From NCBI GenBank assembly GCA_029980465.1, contig JARYIJ010000001.1:1885749-1949748 (forward strand): DNA of 64,000 nucleotides, written 5' to 3'. Made by a program: the position numbers and the translations under genes. The stretch's first letter is position 1, and the number at the start of each line of letters is the position of its first letter. The notes below the pieces were generated by a model. The model saw nothing but the letters and a program-made list of their open reading frames with translations. It made no database searches and was not told the origin of the DNA. This stretch comes from Pseudolabrys sp. (GTDB lineage Bacteria; Pseudomonadota; Alphaproteobacteria; Rhizobiales; Xanthobacteraceae). Below are positions 43,761 through 54,021 of this stretch, piece by piece.

Positions 43761-46700
43761 TTGACGATTCTTGTAAACCCAGCCATCGTCGTTGCAGAAC
43801 GAATCAGGTGCGCGCAGTTGCCGAATCCCAGGGCCTCAAAACACACCATCCGCTCACGCCGAGAGGCCCTTGGGCTGTCGCAAGCACAGATTGCCAAGCG
43901 GCTTGGCACCACCAAGTCTCTCTTGAGCCTCATCGAAAACGGCAAGCGTCAGCCAACGGAAGACCAAATAGCTGTGCTGGCGGAGGCATTACGAATTCCT
44001 CCAGACATCCTTCTCTTGGACGCGGGTCGACTTCCTACGGACGTCCGCGGCGTATTTCGAGCAAATGCCGCTGAAGCGGTGGCGGCTATCCGCCAGCGGA
44101 CTGAGGCACAGGCTGTCTCGTATCCGACCATCCCACAAAGGCTTCCTGTGCCCACGAACGTTCCCGTACCCGACTTGGCGCATTTGCTGCCCGAGCGAAT
44201 CGAGGTCCGCAAGACCTCGACCTCATATCGTGCGCACAGCTACCACACGAAAGTGCCACCCGAGGCTATCCAGCCCTTCATCCGCGCCTTCACTCGGCCC
44301 GGCGAAATGGTCTTCGATCCCTTCTGCGGCTCAGGAATGACCGGCGTTGCTGCGCTTATGGAGGGCCGCGATGCGCTGCTGTCTGATCTGTCGCCGGCTG
44401 CCGTCCACATTTCTCGCAACTACACCACATATTGCGATCCTAACGCGTTTGCCACAGCTCTTGCCGAGGTCGAGAAGCTCGTCTCCCCGACCATCGCCTG
44501 GCTTTACAAGCCTCTCGGCAGCAATCAGACGGTAGAGTACACGACCTGGAGTGACGTCTATCGTTGCCCCGCTTGCCGCGCCCGAATTGTTTATTGGGAT
44601 GTGGTGCAACGCGCAGGGGGTACCACTCCAGATCGGATTGAGTGCGTACGATGTGGTGCCGCTTCTCGTAAGACGGACCTAGAATGGGTGAGCGAGGAGC
44701 CCGTTCAAAGTCATACCTCGTGTGGATCGAATAGGATCGATTCCCACCAGCCGACGCGTAAAGAGCTTGCGCTCATTGAGGATGCGGCCAATGCGCCAAT
44801 TCCTTATTGGATTCCTGCTGTCCCTTTTGGCTCCGACCGCGAGATGTGGCGTGCAGCCCATCACGCCATGAAAATCACTGACGCTTCGGGCTTTTTCACG
44901 CGCCGCAATCTTCATGCGCTGGCCGCACTGCGGCACGCGATCATTGGTGCTGCCGATGGCAGGGTGCGCGAGGCGCTGATGTTTGCATTCACTGCCGCGG
45001 TCAATCGAGCGTCGCGGAGATACCAATGGAATGCAAAACGTCCGACGAATGTCATGACGGGTACACTCTACATTTCGTCTCTGAGGTACGAGTGGAATGT
45101 ATGGAGCCTGTTTAAGCGCAAGGCGGCCGACGTCTTGCGTTACTATCGCAGCTTTCCAAAGAGCGCCTCGACCATTGAAGTATTTCAACGATCAGCAACG
45201 GACCTCGACTGCATACCTGATCGTTCGGTTGACATGGTGTTCATGGACCCACCTTTCGGGTCGAACATTTTCTATGCAGATTCGTCCTTACTGTGGGAGG
45301 CATGGCTAGGCGATTTGACGGACGAGCGTGCTGAAATTGTCATCAATAAGCACCGAGCGGCAACGTCGGGCGGAAAGACATTAGAAGATTATCGCGATCT
45401 GATGGGTCGCTCCTTTGCTCACACGGCCCGGATTTTGAAGCGCGGCGGGCGCGCAGTTCTTGCATTCTCAAACTCTGATGACGCAGTTTGGGAGTCCGTC
45501 CAGAGGGCGCTTGGGGACGCAGGATTCGAAACCACAAGCGTACACCTGCTGAACAAGGGCCAGCCTTCCATCAAGGGTGTAAAGGGAGTCAACGGTAAAG
45601 AACACGTTACGACAATTGACTTGGTTCTTTGCCTAGAACTTCGGCGGACCCCAGTTCAGACTGCCGTCGCCTTTTCGCCTCCGCAGAGCGTCATCGACCA
45701 AGTCATTCGAGACGTACTGAGTGATCCCGACGCACGCGACGGTCACCGGACAGATGAAGTTTATTCCGCCGTAATTCGGGCAGTAGTGGAATCGAAGTAT
45801 TCAGTGGCCGGCATCACTATGCCTGGGATCGAGGCTCGGTGCGAAGCGCTTGGTGCCGTCGAGCGAGGCGGTCGATGGGCTCTGCCAGAGTCCGATTCAT
45901 CTCAGTCCACTGACTTCATTGCTGGATACCTTACCTCTCCCGGCTCGTTGCCAAACGGTGGCACGGGGGCCGCGATTGAAAAGCCGATAGGCCGCATCCG
46001 CGTCGCCGGCGGACGTAACAGTACTTTCTATCTGGCACACAGCTATCACACGAAGGTGCCGCCCGAAGCAATCCAGCCCTTCATTGAGCACTACACGAAG
46101 CCCGGTGACGTCGTGCTCGACCCGTTCTGCGGATCGGGCATGACCGGTGTCGCTGCCGCTCTCACGGGCCGCCGGGCCGTCCTTAACGACCTGTCTCCGG
46201 CAGCAGCGCATCTTGCTTGGAACCATACTCGGCCGTGCGATCCTCAAGCGCTTGTTGACGGGTTTGCCGCGATCGAGGCTCGGCTCTCAAAGAAGTTTCA
46301 AAGCCTCTATCGGACTACTCACACGGATGGACGTCCCAGTCTTATTTATTGGACCCTCTGGAGCACGCGGCATCGATGCACGATCTGCTCCCATGAGTTT
46401 CGCTTGTGGGACGTGATTGACCGCAGGTCCGGGCGGCTCGGCAAGACAGTCACTTGTCCGTCCTGCAATAATGATCTCCGCCGATCGCAGATCGGTAACT
46501 TAGGCTCTGCGCCGACCTGGATTGCTTACGAAACTCAGAACGGTGAGCGCGCCGAAAAGGAGGCCAGTCAAGAAGATATTGAACGAGCACTGAGCTTCAG
46601 TCGCGAAGCCATTCGCCACTGGTACCCCACCATCCCGCTTGCTCCCGATCGCGAGATGTACATTCGTTGTGCGCTCCAGCTTCAAGGCATCTCGTGTGTT

Positions 46701-47693
46701 GCCGATTTCTATACAGCGCGCAATCTCGCGGCACTGGCAATGCTTTGGCAAGAGATCATGGCTGTTCCCCAGGAGAGGGTGCGGCGCGCGCTGGCATTCG
46801 CGTTCACGAACACGGCTTGGCATGGCACGCGAATGCGCCGCTTTAATGCGCGCGGCGGGCAGCGGCCGCTGACCGGGACGCTCTACATTCCGCAACTGTC
46901 GTCTGAAGCGAACGTGCTGGAGGTTTTTCGTAACAAAATTGATCAGCTTCACCGCTACTATCGCAATTATCGGCCGCATGGAGCCGAGTTACCGGCAATC
47001 CTGCTCGGCAGCGCTACTGAGCTTTCGGGCCTCGCCAGCGAGTCGATAGATTACGTGTTCACCGACCCTCCGTTTGGATCAAACATCTTCTATGCGGACT
47101 GTAACCTGATTTGGGAATCTTGGTTGGGTCGTTTGACCGATACGGCTCGCGAGGCCGTCGTCAATCGTTCGCTCGCGCAAGAGAAGGGCGGCAAATCGCT
47201 CGCGACTTACGCAGATCTGATCGGCTCAGCAATGCGGGAAATTGCGCGAGTGCTAAAGCCGGAGGGTTGGGCGACCATTGTCTTTCACAACACCGACGCT
47301 GACGTATGGCAAGCAATTCGCGATGCGGCTGAAAGTGCGGGTTTTGCTTTCCACGAAGCTTCGGCGCTCGATCGACGCCAGCAAAGCCATAAGGGTTATA
47401 AAGGGCGATCAGAATCCGAGGACGTCGCGCATTTTGATGTTGTTTTCAATCTCCAGAAGACCAAAACAGTGGGCCGCAGGGCTCGCCCTGCAAACGGCAA
47501 AAAGCTCGATCTTGCGGTGCTAGTAGCGAGTCTGGCCTCTGATCCTGAGGTTGCTCAGCGGGGCCTCCAAGGGGTGCATGCTGAGGTAATGCGTCGTCTA
47601 GCCTCCGGAGGCACTGCCACATTCGTGAGTTACTCGGATGTCCGCGAACTCTGGGAGCGCTTCAGGATGCCAGCGGCGATCCCGGCCGAGTAA
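43761..47693 (+). CDS. HTH protein with two tandem DNA methyltransferase modules
   Basis: Up to 1,310 residues. An XRE HTH (about 29-85) is followed by two homologous modules. Each has SYHTKVPPEAIQPFI, motif I DPFCGSGMTG (about 186 and 787), a Cys4 zinc cluster (CPAC...CVRC; CTIC...CPSC), then motif IV DPPFGSNIFYAD (about 495 and 1100). This is an alpha-type order (I, long insertion, IV). Both copies keep the motifs, so both may be active. The start is uncertain: TTG at 43761, or TTG at 43818 with an AGGTG site, which I prefer biologically. The 3' end overlaps the convergent McrC-like gene by 32 bases. Confidence 0.8.
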   Translation: MTILVNPAIVVAERIRCAQLPNPRASKHTIRSRREALGLSQAQIAKRLGTTKSLLSLIENGKRQPTEDQIAVLAEALRIPPDILLLDAGRLPTDVRGVFRANAAEAVAAIRQRTEAQAVSYPTIPQRLPVPTNVPVPDLAHLLPERIEVRKTSTSYRAHSYHTKVPPEAIQPFIRAFTRPGEMVFDPFCGSGMTGVAALMEGRDALLSDLSPAAVHISRNYTTYCDPNAFATALAEVEKLVSPTIAWLYKPLGSNQTVEYTTWSDVYRCPACRARIVYWDVVQRAGGTTPDRIECVRCGAASRKTDLEWVSEEPVQSHTSCGSNRIDSHQPTRKELALIEDAANAPIPYWIPAVPFGSDREMWRAAHHAMKITDASGFFTRRNLHALAALRHAIIGAADGRVREALMFAFTAAVNRASRRYQWNAKRPTNVMTGTLYISSLRYEWNVWSLFKRKAADVLRYYRSFPKSASTIEVFQRSATDLDCIPDRSVDMVFMDPPFGSNIFYADSSLLWEAWLGDLTDERAEIVINKHRAATSGGKTLEDYRDLMGRSFAHTARILKRGGRAVLAFSNSDDAVWESVQRALGDAGFETTSVHLLNKGQPSIKGVKGVNGKEHVTTIDLVLCLELRRTPVQTAVAFSPPQSVIDQVIRDVLSDPDARDGHRTDEVYSAVIRAVVESKYSVAGITMPGIEARCEALGAVERGGRWALPESDSSQSTDFIAGYLTSPGSLPNGGTGAAIEKPIGRIRVAGGRNSTFYLAHSYHTKVPPEAIQPFIEHYTKPGDVVLDPFCGSGMTGVAAALTGRRAVLNDLSPAAAHLAWNHTRPCDPQALVDGFAAIEARLSKKFQSLYRTTHTDGRPSLIYWTLWSTRHRCTICSHEFRLWDVIDRRSGRLGKTVTCPSCNNDLRRSQIGNLGSAPTWIAYETQNGERAEKEASQEDIERALSFSREAIRHWYPTIPLAPDREMYIRCALQLQGISCVADFYTARNLAALAMLWQEIMAVPQERVRRALAFAFTNTAWHGTRMRRFNARGGQRPLTGTLYIPQLSSEANVLEVFRNKIDQLHRYYRNYRPHGAELPAILLGSATELSGLASESIDYVFTDPPFGSNIFYADCNLIWESWLGRLTDTAREAVVNRSLAQEKGGKSLATYADLIGSAMREIARVLKPEGWATIVFHNTDADVWQAIRDAAESAGFAFHEASALDRRQQSHKGYKGRSESEDVAHFDVVFNLQKTKTVGRRARPANGKKLDLAVLVASLASDPEVAQRGLQGVHAEVMRRLASGGTATFVSYSDVRELWERFRMPAAIPAE

Positions 47694-49284
47694 GCAGAAC
47701 CGTCAGTAACTCGCGCAGCATACCGCTCGGATCAGCGGCGGTCGGCCTGAGGGGAATGGCCCCAACACCATCTGCATTGGCGATGCTCCCGGGCGCGTTT
47801 CGCTTGGCGCCCGAGCGCTCAAAAAACACGAATTCCGTGCCAGGGTACAGCACAGATGCTGATCGCAGATTGCTTATGGCATCGCGATAGGTATGCATCT
47901 TGTATAGGTCCACCCGCTTGTACGTGGCCGGATCGTCATCGGGATCGTTCTCAGCGACGTCAAACCGATCGAGTCGATACTTGGCATCAAAAGCATGAAG
48001 TGCGTCACCGACCTTCAAGATGACGTCTGGACGCAGCGGTGTGGAATAGGCAGTTCGGTTCGATCGTCGGAAAGTTGGATTGAACGAGATCGATATATTG
48101 GGGCCAACCCCGGTTGACAGACCTAAGCTGAGGCTTTCTCCGAGCTCATCGCGGCGTACCGCCACTTCACCAGACAGCCGGCGACCAGTTATGTTGACGG
48201 TGGCCTCAAGCAGTTTGAGGAAGCTCCAGTACTCATAAAGCGTCGCCACATCCCTCCCTTCGAGGATCCGGACTGTCTCGGTGGCGCTCAACGGCAACGA
48301 GACGTGAGCAGTCAAGCCGGTCCAGAAGCTGAAAACCTCTCGGTATCCATCTGCCTTCGCGAGAGCCTGTGTGGGTGAGTGAAATCCAGCGAGGCGACCC
48401 GCCTCGGTCAGGAATGGTACAGCAGCGCTCTGCTCCAAGATACCAAGCATCAAGCGGCAGTCAGCCTTTAGTGACTCGTGCAGCGCCGGGTGATCGACGA
48501 ACCGATACACCAGCGCCAGACACTCGCCGATCACATGCCTGACGAAACGGTTCTCGGGGGTGTCGAAAGACAGCTTTCCACGCGGAGCCGCTACACGCGC
48601 CGGGAAATGCTTGGTAGGCGGATCGCCGAAGGTCAGCTTGGTTGCTAGCGCGCCTGCTGACACGGCTACTGCCGGCGAAACAGGAACAAGACGTTCCAGC
48701 CGAGAAAAAATTGATTGGACGGCTCTGTGATCCAACCGCCTCACCCGACTTACTTCCACAACCGGTCGCTCTGGCTCGAAGCGCCGAGTTGGATTGCGTT
48801 CGATGATCTGTAGAAAGTCCTGCAGTCGTTGGCCCGGTCGTTCCCTTAACAACGCTCGGCGCAAGAACTGCAGTTGATGATACGGCACTGGCGCATGACG
48901 CAGATGATCTGACGTGCTCTCAAAGCCCGTTGGAGCGCGCCAACCAAATATGAGTGATGACGCGAGGCTAGATACTTCTTCCAGGAGCCGAGATACGCCA
49001 CCAGGGCCAATCTTTGTCGAGACGACCTCGACCGTGACTCCAGCAATTTCACTGCGGCCAACGAAATTGCCGAAAGAAACCAATGCGATGTTGCGACCAA
49101 CGAGCTCGCTACCCAATTCCTTTAGGCGAAGAGATTCGAGCGCAGTTAATTCTCGTTCAAATGAAAGCACATATTGGACGCGCTCCTCAAAAGCGATGGT
49201 GTCGCCGCTTCGCGCTGAAAGCGTCTCATCCTGATCTTTGCGGCGGAATCGGAAGACAACGGGCGTGCCCATCGGCGAGTTCAC
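47662..49284 (-). CDS. McrC-like nuclease: DUF2357 and PD-(D/E)XK domains
   Basis: A 540-residue protein. The N-terminal and central parts match DUF2357 (KLSFDTPENRFVRHVI). Near residues 425-450, RPDVILKVGD followed by AFDAKYRLDR gives the PD-(D/E)XK catalytic triad (D...D-x-K). In McrBC-like type IV systems this subunit cuts DNA once the GTPase partner translocates. Its ATG overlaps the stop of the McrB-like gene (ATGA). Confidence 0.8.
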   Translation of the reverse strand: MNSPMGTPVVFRFRRKDQDETLSARSGDTIAFEERVQYVLSFERELTALESLRLKELGSELVGRNIALVSFGNFVGRSEIAGVTVEVVSTKIGPGGVSRLLEEVSSLASSLIFGWRAPTGFESTSDHLRHAPVPYHQLQFLRRALLRERPGQRLQDFLQIIERNPTRRFEPERPVVEVSRVRRLDHRAVQSIFSRLERLVPVSPAVAVSAGALATKLTFGDPPTKHFPARVAAPRGKLSFDTPENRFVRHVIGECLALVYRFVDHPALHESLKADCRLMLGILEQSAAVPFLTEAGRLAGFHSPTQALAKADGYREVFSFWTGLTAHVSLPLSATETVRILEGRDVATLYEYWSFLKLLEATVNITGRRLSGEVAVRRDELGESLSLGLSTGVGPNISISFNPTFRRSNRTAYSTPLRPDVILKVGDALHAFDAKYRLDRFDVAENDPDDDPATYKRVDLYKMHTYRDAISNLRSASVLYPGTEFVFFERSGAKRNAPGSIANADGVGAIPLRPTAADPSGMLRELLTVLLTRPGSPLAS

Positions 49285-51863
49285 TTGAAGAACGAGACGA
49301 AACCGAATCCGCGTAGCGCATCGAGCATTTCGACCGTACGGCGATAGGACTTGGGCAGGGCCGCGCTAGCCGCTGGATCAAACTCTTCGAGATTGACGTC
49401 ACCTGCCGGAAGCTTCAGATCGCGCAGGTACAAACACAGCTTGGACAGTGGAGCTTCCAGCTTTGCTCTATTGCCAGACAGTCGCGGCAGCAATTTCTGG
49501 AGCACAGCTGCGTCCAGAGCTCGCTGCCAGTCGGCATCGGTGGCCCGCTCGGGAAGGATGTCATTGTAGATAGTCATAAACAGCGCCGCCTCATTAGCCG
49601 CTCGGTACCCGAGATGAAGCCGCGCTTCCTCCAAGATGCCATTGATCGCAACTAGATGTTTGTGAGTTCCGATCGGGAGTCGTCCAAAGTCCTCGGCGGT
49701 TGCAAGCCGGAATGGAAGCAGTGTTTCCGGGAAACGATAGTTTGCCGCACCACCACTGCCGGACGTGCCGGCTCGCAGCTGGTCCAGGTTGACCTCGTCA
49801 AACTCGATGACCATAGCGCGATCAAGCACCTTCGGGCTGAAGCCGAAGGTCGTTTCATCGACGTTGACGGTGCCCGTGACGACAAGATTTGTGGGCAAAG
49901 TAAGCATTGCTGGAACAGACACAGTTACGGTGGTGCCGTCGGGATTAGACACTTGGGCATCCATCGCATCCTTTGAACGATGCAACGGAACTGGCTGCTG
50001 TGAAACCGTGCCATCCGGGCGCAATCTGCGGCTTTCAGCGCAGGACAGCCAGTCAGAAAAATAGTGTTCGACCCGCGCAAGATTCATCTCATCAAGCAGC
50101 ATGAAGTAACGTGGCGCCGCTGACCTATCGGATGCTGCTGCGAGCGCCTGATCGGCGCGCAGGATTAAATCGAGAGCCTGTGTCGACTCGTAGCTTCCCG
50201 TAATAGGATTGACGAAGCCAAGTATGGATTGGTTGTCGATCCAATCTGGTCGTACTGCAACCAGGGCGAACCTTTTTGGATCGGGTGCTCCCCTGCCTGG
50301 CACAAATACGAATTTATCACCGGGCGCTGGTTCGCTTGATGCCGACGCGGCAGTCGCAGTCGCACTGTAGTATTCGGCGACCAGCTCCGCCAATTTGGAT
50401 TTCCCAGTACCGCTGATCCCCGCCAGTATGACAAATGGTTTCGTGAGCAGCGCAGCTATGTAGCGTGCGAGTAGGTCGGCCTCGAATGGGAATCCTTGAG
50501 CTCGGCAGTAATCAACGATGGTTGATTCTCCAAGGTTCGGACTCGCTGATTTGGCCTGTTCGGCGGTCATCGTCCCGCGTAATACCGCTTGGTGGTTCAT
50601 CAGGTAGGCAGGAAGCATCGCCGGGCTCATCGTGACGATGTCCGCTTGCCCAAAATTAGCTGTCTTAGTCAGATGGTGGACACCTTTATCGTGCCCCGCC
50701 TGGATGTCCGCCTCTTTAACTTGCACAGAGGGTGATCCTCGCTCACCGCCCGACGTCTTATCAATCCACCGTTCCAACCAGCGCCGATCATAAGCAATGA
50801 TCGAATCTCTGTCGCGCGAATAGCCGACCAGCAGATCGGTGGTGCCGTCCTTATCAATATCAGCAAGCGAGCTGGGGCCATTCGTGATTTGAATCCGAAA
50901 CTCGTCCGCTGCACGTACCGTTGGACCGCCCCCACCGTGGGTGACGTCAAAGGCCCACAGCCGATACCGGCGTACGTCCTTTCCGGTGTGCCACTCAACC
51001 ACGACCGGGTTTCGGTGGCTTGTCGGCTGCTCGCTGCACTGGAAGCCAGCTTTGGCAAACCCAGTCATCATCGCTTCTACATCTTCGAGTGTTAGTGCCA
51101 TGGTCCCTCTGGGAATAAGTGCAGTGAGAGCCCGAACTTCGTCGTCGCTGAGGGCGAAGTTAGTGCCCTGCGGCGCTTTCAAAATCGTCATGTTGTGAAG
51201 GACCGGATGTTTGCGAAGATCGACGCGGCTTATCCGATCCTTGAGGACGCGTTCGACACGAAGCAGTACTCGTAGCTGCTCACCGGCGAATTTGTCTGCA
51301 TCGCGAACAAAATCGGCTTCCTGCGGATTGTCACCGCGGAGTGCTGGTCCCTCGATGACTTGGGCGACAGCAATGATGCCTGCATCAGAACCGCCTTCCC
51401 AAAGGAAAACGGTATCGCCCTCCTTGATATCGTCCTTGTGCTGCTTCACAAGCCAAGTGAGCTGACCGAGCGCCTGTACTGCGCCCTGCAAGTCATACAA
51501 ACCTGGATTGGCTTGAAATATCCAAGCTCGTGACGGTGCATCACTGCCCGTAGCGGGTATCCCCGGCGTATCGGCAGACAGGCCGTCAGACATGCTGAAG
51601 CCAAGCTGCTCCAGCACATGGCTTACGGTCTCTTCTCCGCCCGAAAACTCATTAGGCTTGAGGGGGCCACGATCCGGAAATTGATGGCCGTATGCAACGC
51701 CGGCAATCGCCTTGGAATCGTAATGGTGATCACCGTGTTCAATGAAGATGTGACGGGCGGGGCCAAAGCCATATTTCTTCAGGAAGGCCTCTCGTCCCAG
51801 GTCATCGAACTCTTTGATAGCCGCCAAGACAGCGTCGCGGCTCGACAGTTCACTTAACGCCAT
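49281..51863 (-). CDS. McrB-like GTPase with EVE modified-base reader domain
   Basis: About 860 residues from the ATG at 51863; further in-frame ATGs upstream (to 51977) are possible. Residues 8-92 resemble the ScoMcrA-type N-terminal head domain. Residues 112-252 are an EVE domain (AWIFQANPGLYDL, EGDTVFLWEGG), a reader of modified cytosine. Residues 256-405 are an unassigned domain. From about 460 comes the McrB AAA+ module: Walker A GISGTGKSK (482-490), LLDEMNLARVEHYFSDWL and VTGTVNVDETT as the sensor/GTP signature. It would recognise modified DNA and drive the McrC-like nuclease. Confidence 0.85.
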   Translation of the reverse strand: MALSELSSRDAVLAAIKEFDDLGREAFLKKYGFGPARHIFIEHGDHHYDSKAIAGVAYGHQFPDRGPLKPNEFSGGEETVSHVLEQLGFSMSDGLSADTPGIPATGSDAPSRAWIFQANPGLYDLQGAVQALGQLTWLVKQHKDDIKEGDTVFLWEGGSDAGIIAVAQVIEGPALRGDNPQEADFVRDADKFAGEQLRVLLRVERVLKDRISRVDLRKHPVLHNMTILKAPQGTNFALSDDEVRALTALIPRGTMALTLEDVEAMMTGFAKAGFQCSEQPTSHRNPVVVEWHTGKDVRRYRLWAFDVTHGGGGPTVRAADEFRIQITNGPSSLADIDKDGTTDLLVGYSRDRDSIIAYDRRWLERWIDKTSGGERGSPSVQVKEADIQAGHDKGVHHLTKTANFGQADIVTMSPAMLPAYLMNHQAVLRGTMTAEQAKSASPNLGESTIVDYCRAQGFPFEADLLARYIAALLTKPFVILAGISGTGKSKLAELVAEYYSATATAASASSEPAPGDKFVFVPGRGAPDPKRFALVAVRPDWIDNQSILGFVNPITGSYESTQALDLILRADQALAAASDRSAAPRYFMLLDEMNLARVEHYFSDWLSCAESRRLRPDGTVSQQPVPLHRSKDAMDAQVSNPDGTTVTVSVPAMLTLPTNLVVTGTVNVDETTFGFSPKVLDRAMVIEFDEVNLDQLRAGTSGSGGAANYRFPETLLPFRLATAEDFGRLPIGTHKHLVAINGILEEARLHLGYRAANEAALFMTIYNDILPERATDADWQRALDAAVLQKLLPRLSGNRAKLEAPLSKLCLYLRDLKLPAGDVNLEEFDPAASAALPKSYRRTVEMLDALRGFGFVSFFK

Positions 51864-51930
51864 ACTCGTTGCCCCCCGCACGGGCGGGACCATGATCTCC
51901 GCCATCTCGTCGTGAGTGCAGCCACTGCGG

Positions 51931-51959
51931 AGTATAATCGCGAAAGTTGATTCGACCAA
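51931..51959 (-). promoter_or_regulatory. promoter of the McrBC-like operon
   Basis: On the - strand TTGGTC, a 17-base spacer and TATACT, about 70 bases before the McrB start at 51863. The 275 bases between this gene and the GHKL ATPase hold no other gene. Confidence 0.5.
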
Positions 51960-52137
51960 CCCATTGCACTCACACACATTTTCGACTTGTGGGATGCGTC
52001 CTTAACGCGCCTACTGAGATCGTGGGAGCCGGTCGCGCGATGCGAGTGAAAGCTTCAGCATGCCACAAGCCAAAATCATGGGGTCATGTTGAGGGGAGCG
52101 GGTCCATTGCGTCACAACCGACCCGCCCCCGCTCGTT

Positions 52138-54021
52138 CTATGCTGCGGTCTTTTTACGCCCCAGCTTGCCCAGCCGTTGCGCGATCAGGCTCTCTTCAGC
52201 CAACAGCCCCATCAGGGCGACGGTCAAGGCAGCCTCAGAGCGATACTGTTCGTCGAGGTCTTCTTCCGGGACGTGCTTCGCGAGCTTCTGTGAGTGCGCG
52301 ATTTTGCAGACGGCAACCTCGCCATAGGTGTCCTGCACGATCTTCTCGACCTCCTGCGCATAAACGTCCGGATACTGCGCTTGGTGGTATTTGATCGCTT
52401 CGAGCAAGATCGGGCAGTCGCGATTCATGAGGACCGTGGGACCTTGCGGATCGGTCGGCACCCAGGATGCGAGGTGCCAAGGATTTTCGAACTCGTCCTT
52501 GCCGACATAGGTGAAACGCGGCACGTCCACGGCAACTTCACGCTCAACGCCTTGACCGTTACCGCCGGGCACTGCGCGGAGCCGGATGACGTGAATGCGG
52601 CGCTTCCGCTTCCTCTTATGGGGGGCAGGATTCGGGTTCGGGTCCGGATTGGGATCGGGACGGTCAACAACCTGAGCTTCTTCGTTCGTCGGCGTAGCGT
52701 CGACCCCCTCCTTGGTGTCCGTCTTCAAACGCTGGACGAGTTGAGTCGTGATCCAACGGCTCCCAAACTTGTCCTGGAGACGCTTGCGATACTCCTCATC
52801 GGTGAGGGTGTTCGGCCCATCGCCGCGCGCCTTCAAGATGGCCTCGCGGATTTCCTCAGGCATCAATTCAGAGAACTCGTTGCCCCAGTCGGCCAAGGGT
52901 ACAAGAGCACCCTTATCGCCGTTACCGGTGAAGATGACGCGGTTGCGGCTCTGGTCGGGATGGATGCCCCACATGCCGACTTGCGGATCGAAAAGCTGGG
53001 GCTCCAACACAATGAAGAGGTTTTGCTGAACCTTCGCGTCGGCCACCCCGAACCAGCGGAAGTGAGCCTTGTGAGCGGTGAGCTCGAAGAGTTCATCCTT
53101 ATACTTAACTGCAATGTAGCCGGGCTTCTTTGCGTACGAGTGAATAGCCGGGCGCTCGCCTTCCCAAAGGTACCAGTGTGCGTTGACGCGCTTTTGGTCC
53201 AACGGCACAACGCCGACCGCAGTGAGCTTGCCATCCTTGCCAGTAATATCGGCGAGATAGTACTTCGCGCCCATGATGCGCCGATTGTTCGGACGGCGGG
53301 CGTCGTCGCGATCATCGGGTCCAGTCGGCCATGAGGTCTTGCGCTCATTGCGCAACTCAACGACGACCACATCCATGTTCGTCAAATCCCAGAAGCGGCT
53401 GTTGAGATAGACTGACAAGCCCTTGATGGCGTTCTCACCGGCCTTCGGATTCCCAAGAATCGTGTCGGGTGCTTCCTCGCTGCCGAGCAGCACGATTGTT
53501 GTGCCGTGAGCCCGCGACCACTCTGGAGCCACAGTGCTCCAGTTAACGCCATCACCCCAGTCCACTTCGGCGGGATTGATGACGTAGGTGGTCCCCTTTT
53601 CGCTCTGAAACTCGACAAGCTCATATTCGGCGCTGTCGGGATCGAGCTCGATCTGGATCATCGAGGCCTTGCCATCCTTATACGAGATGACGACGACGCC
53701 CTCCGGATTCCACGGCAGCGATGCTATCTTCGCGCCAACCCCGAAATTGTCGTGTACACCGCCGATGCGCTTCGCCCCTTCTCCAAGTGTGGAGAAGAAA
53801 CGCAGCAGCTCGTCCTTCGACATGCCCGAGCCGTTGTCGCTGATGGTGCGGTGGTAGACGCCGAGCTTTTCGACGGCCTGCCACTCGATACCGAATTCGA
53901 CTTTGGTGGCGCCGGCTTCGCCCGCGTTCTTCAAGAACTCACGGGCCCACTGATAATTACCGCATGCCTCAAACATGCGGTTGACAAAGTGAGACGCGCC
54001 AACGATGGCGAGTTTCTTCAT
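52138..54021 (-). CDS. GHKL-type ATPase (HSP90/MORC-like) of probable defence function
   Basis: A 627-residue cytosolic protein with an AGGAGAGAG site before the ATG. The GHKL boxes are visible: N box FLKNAGEAGA, G1 DNGSGM (62-67) and G2 GVGAKIA (94-100). About 250 residues of transducer-like fold follow. A Pro/Asn/Asp linker (PNPDPNPNP) and a basic patch KRKRKRR (about residue 475) lead to a separate C-terminal domain. It is not a histidine kinase: no H box or sensor. Stand-alone GHKL ATPases of this size occur in phage-defence islands; here it follows the McrBC-like operon on the same strand. Confidence 0.65.
   Translation of the reverse strand: MKKLAIVGASHFVNRMFEACGNYQWAREFLKNAGEAGATKVEFGIEWQAVEKLGVYHRTISDNGSGMSKDELLRFFSTLGEGAKRIGGVHDNFGVGAKIASLPWNPEGVVVISYKDGKASMIQIELDPDSAEYELVEFQSEKGTTYVINPAEVDWGDGVNWSTVAPEWSRAHGTTIVLLGSEEAPDTILGNPKAGENAIKGLSVYLNSRFWDLTNMDVVVVELRNERKTSWPTGPDDRDDARRPNNRRIMGAKYYLADITGKDGKLTAVGVVPLDQKRVNAHWYLWEGERPAIHSYAKKPGYIAVKYKDELFELTAHKAHFRWFGVADAKVQQNLFIVLEPQLFDPQVGMWGIHPDQSRNRVIFTGNGDKGALVPLADWGNEFSELMPEEIREAILKARGDGPNTLTDEEYRKRLQDKFGSRWITTQLVQRLKTDTKEGVDATPTNEEAQVVDRPDPNPDPNPNPAPHKRKRKRRIHVIRLRAVPGGNGQGVEREVAVDVPRFTYVGKDEFENPWHLASWVPTDPQGPTVLMNRDCPILLEAIKYHQAQYPDVYAQEVEKIVQDTYGEVAVCKIAHSQKLAKHVPEEDLDEQYRSEAALTVALMGLLAEESLIAQRLGKLGRKKTAA

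Noticed and set aside
52138..54021. Two-component sensor kinase
   Set aside because: GHKL boxes are present but there is no phospho-acceptor His box, membrane segment, sensor domain or response regulator nearby.
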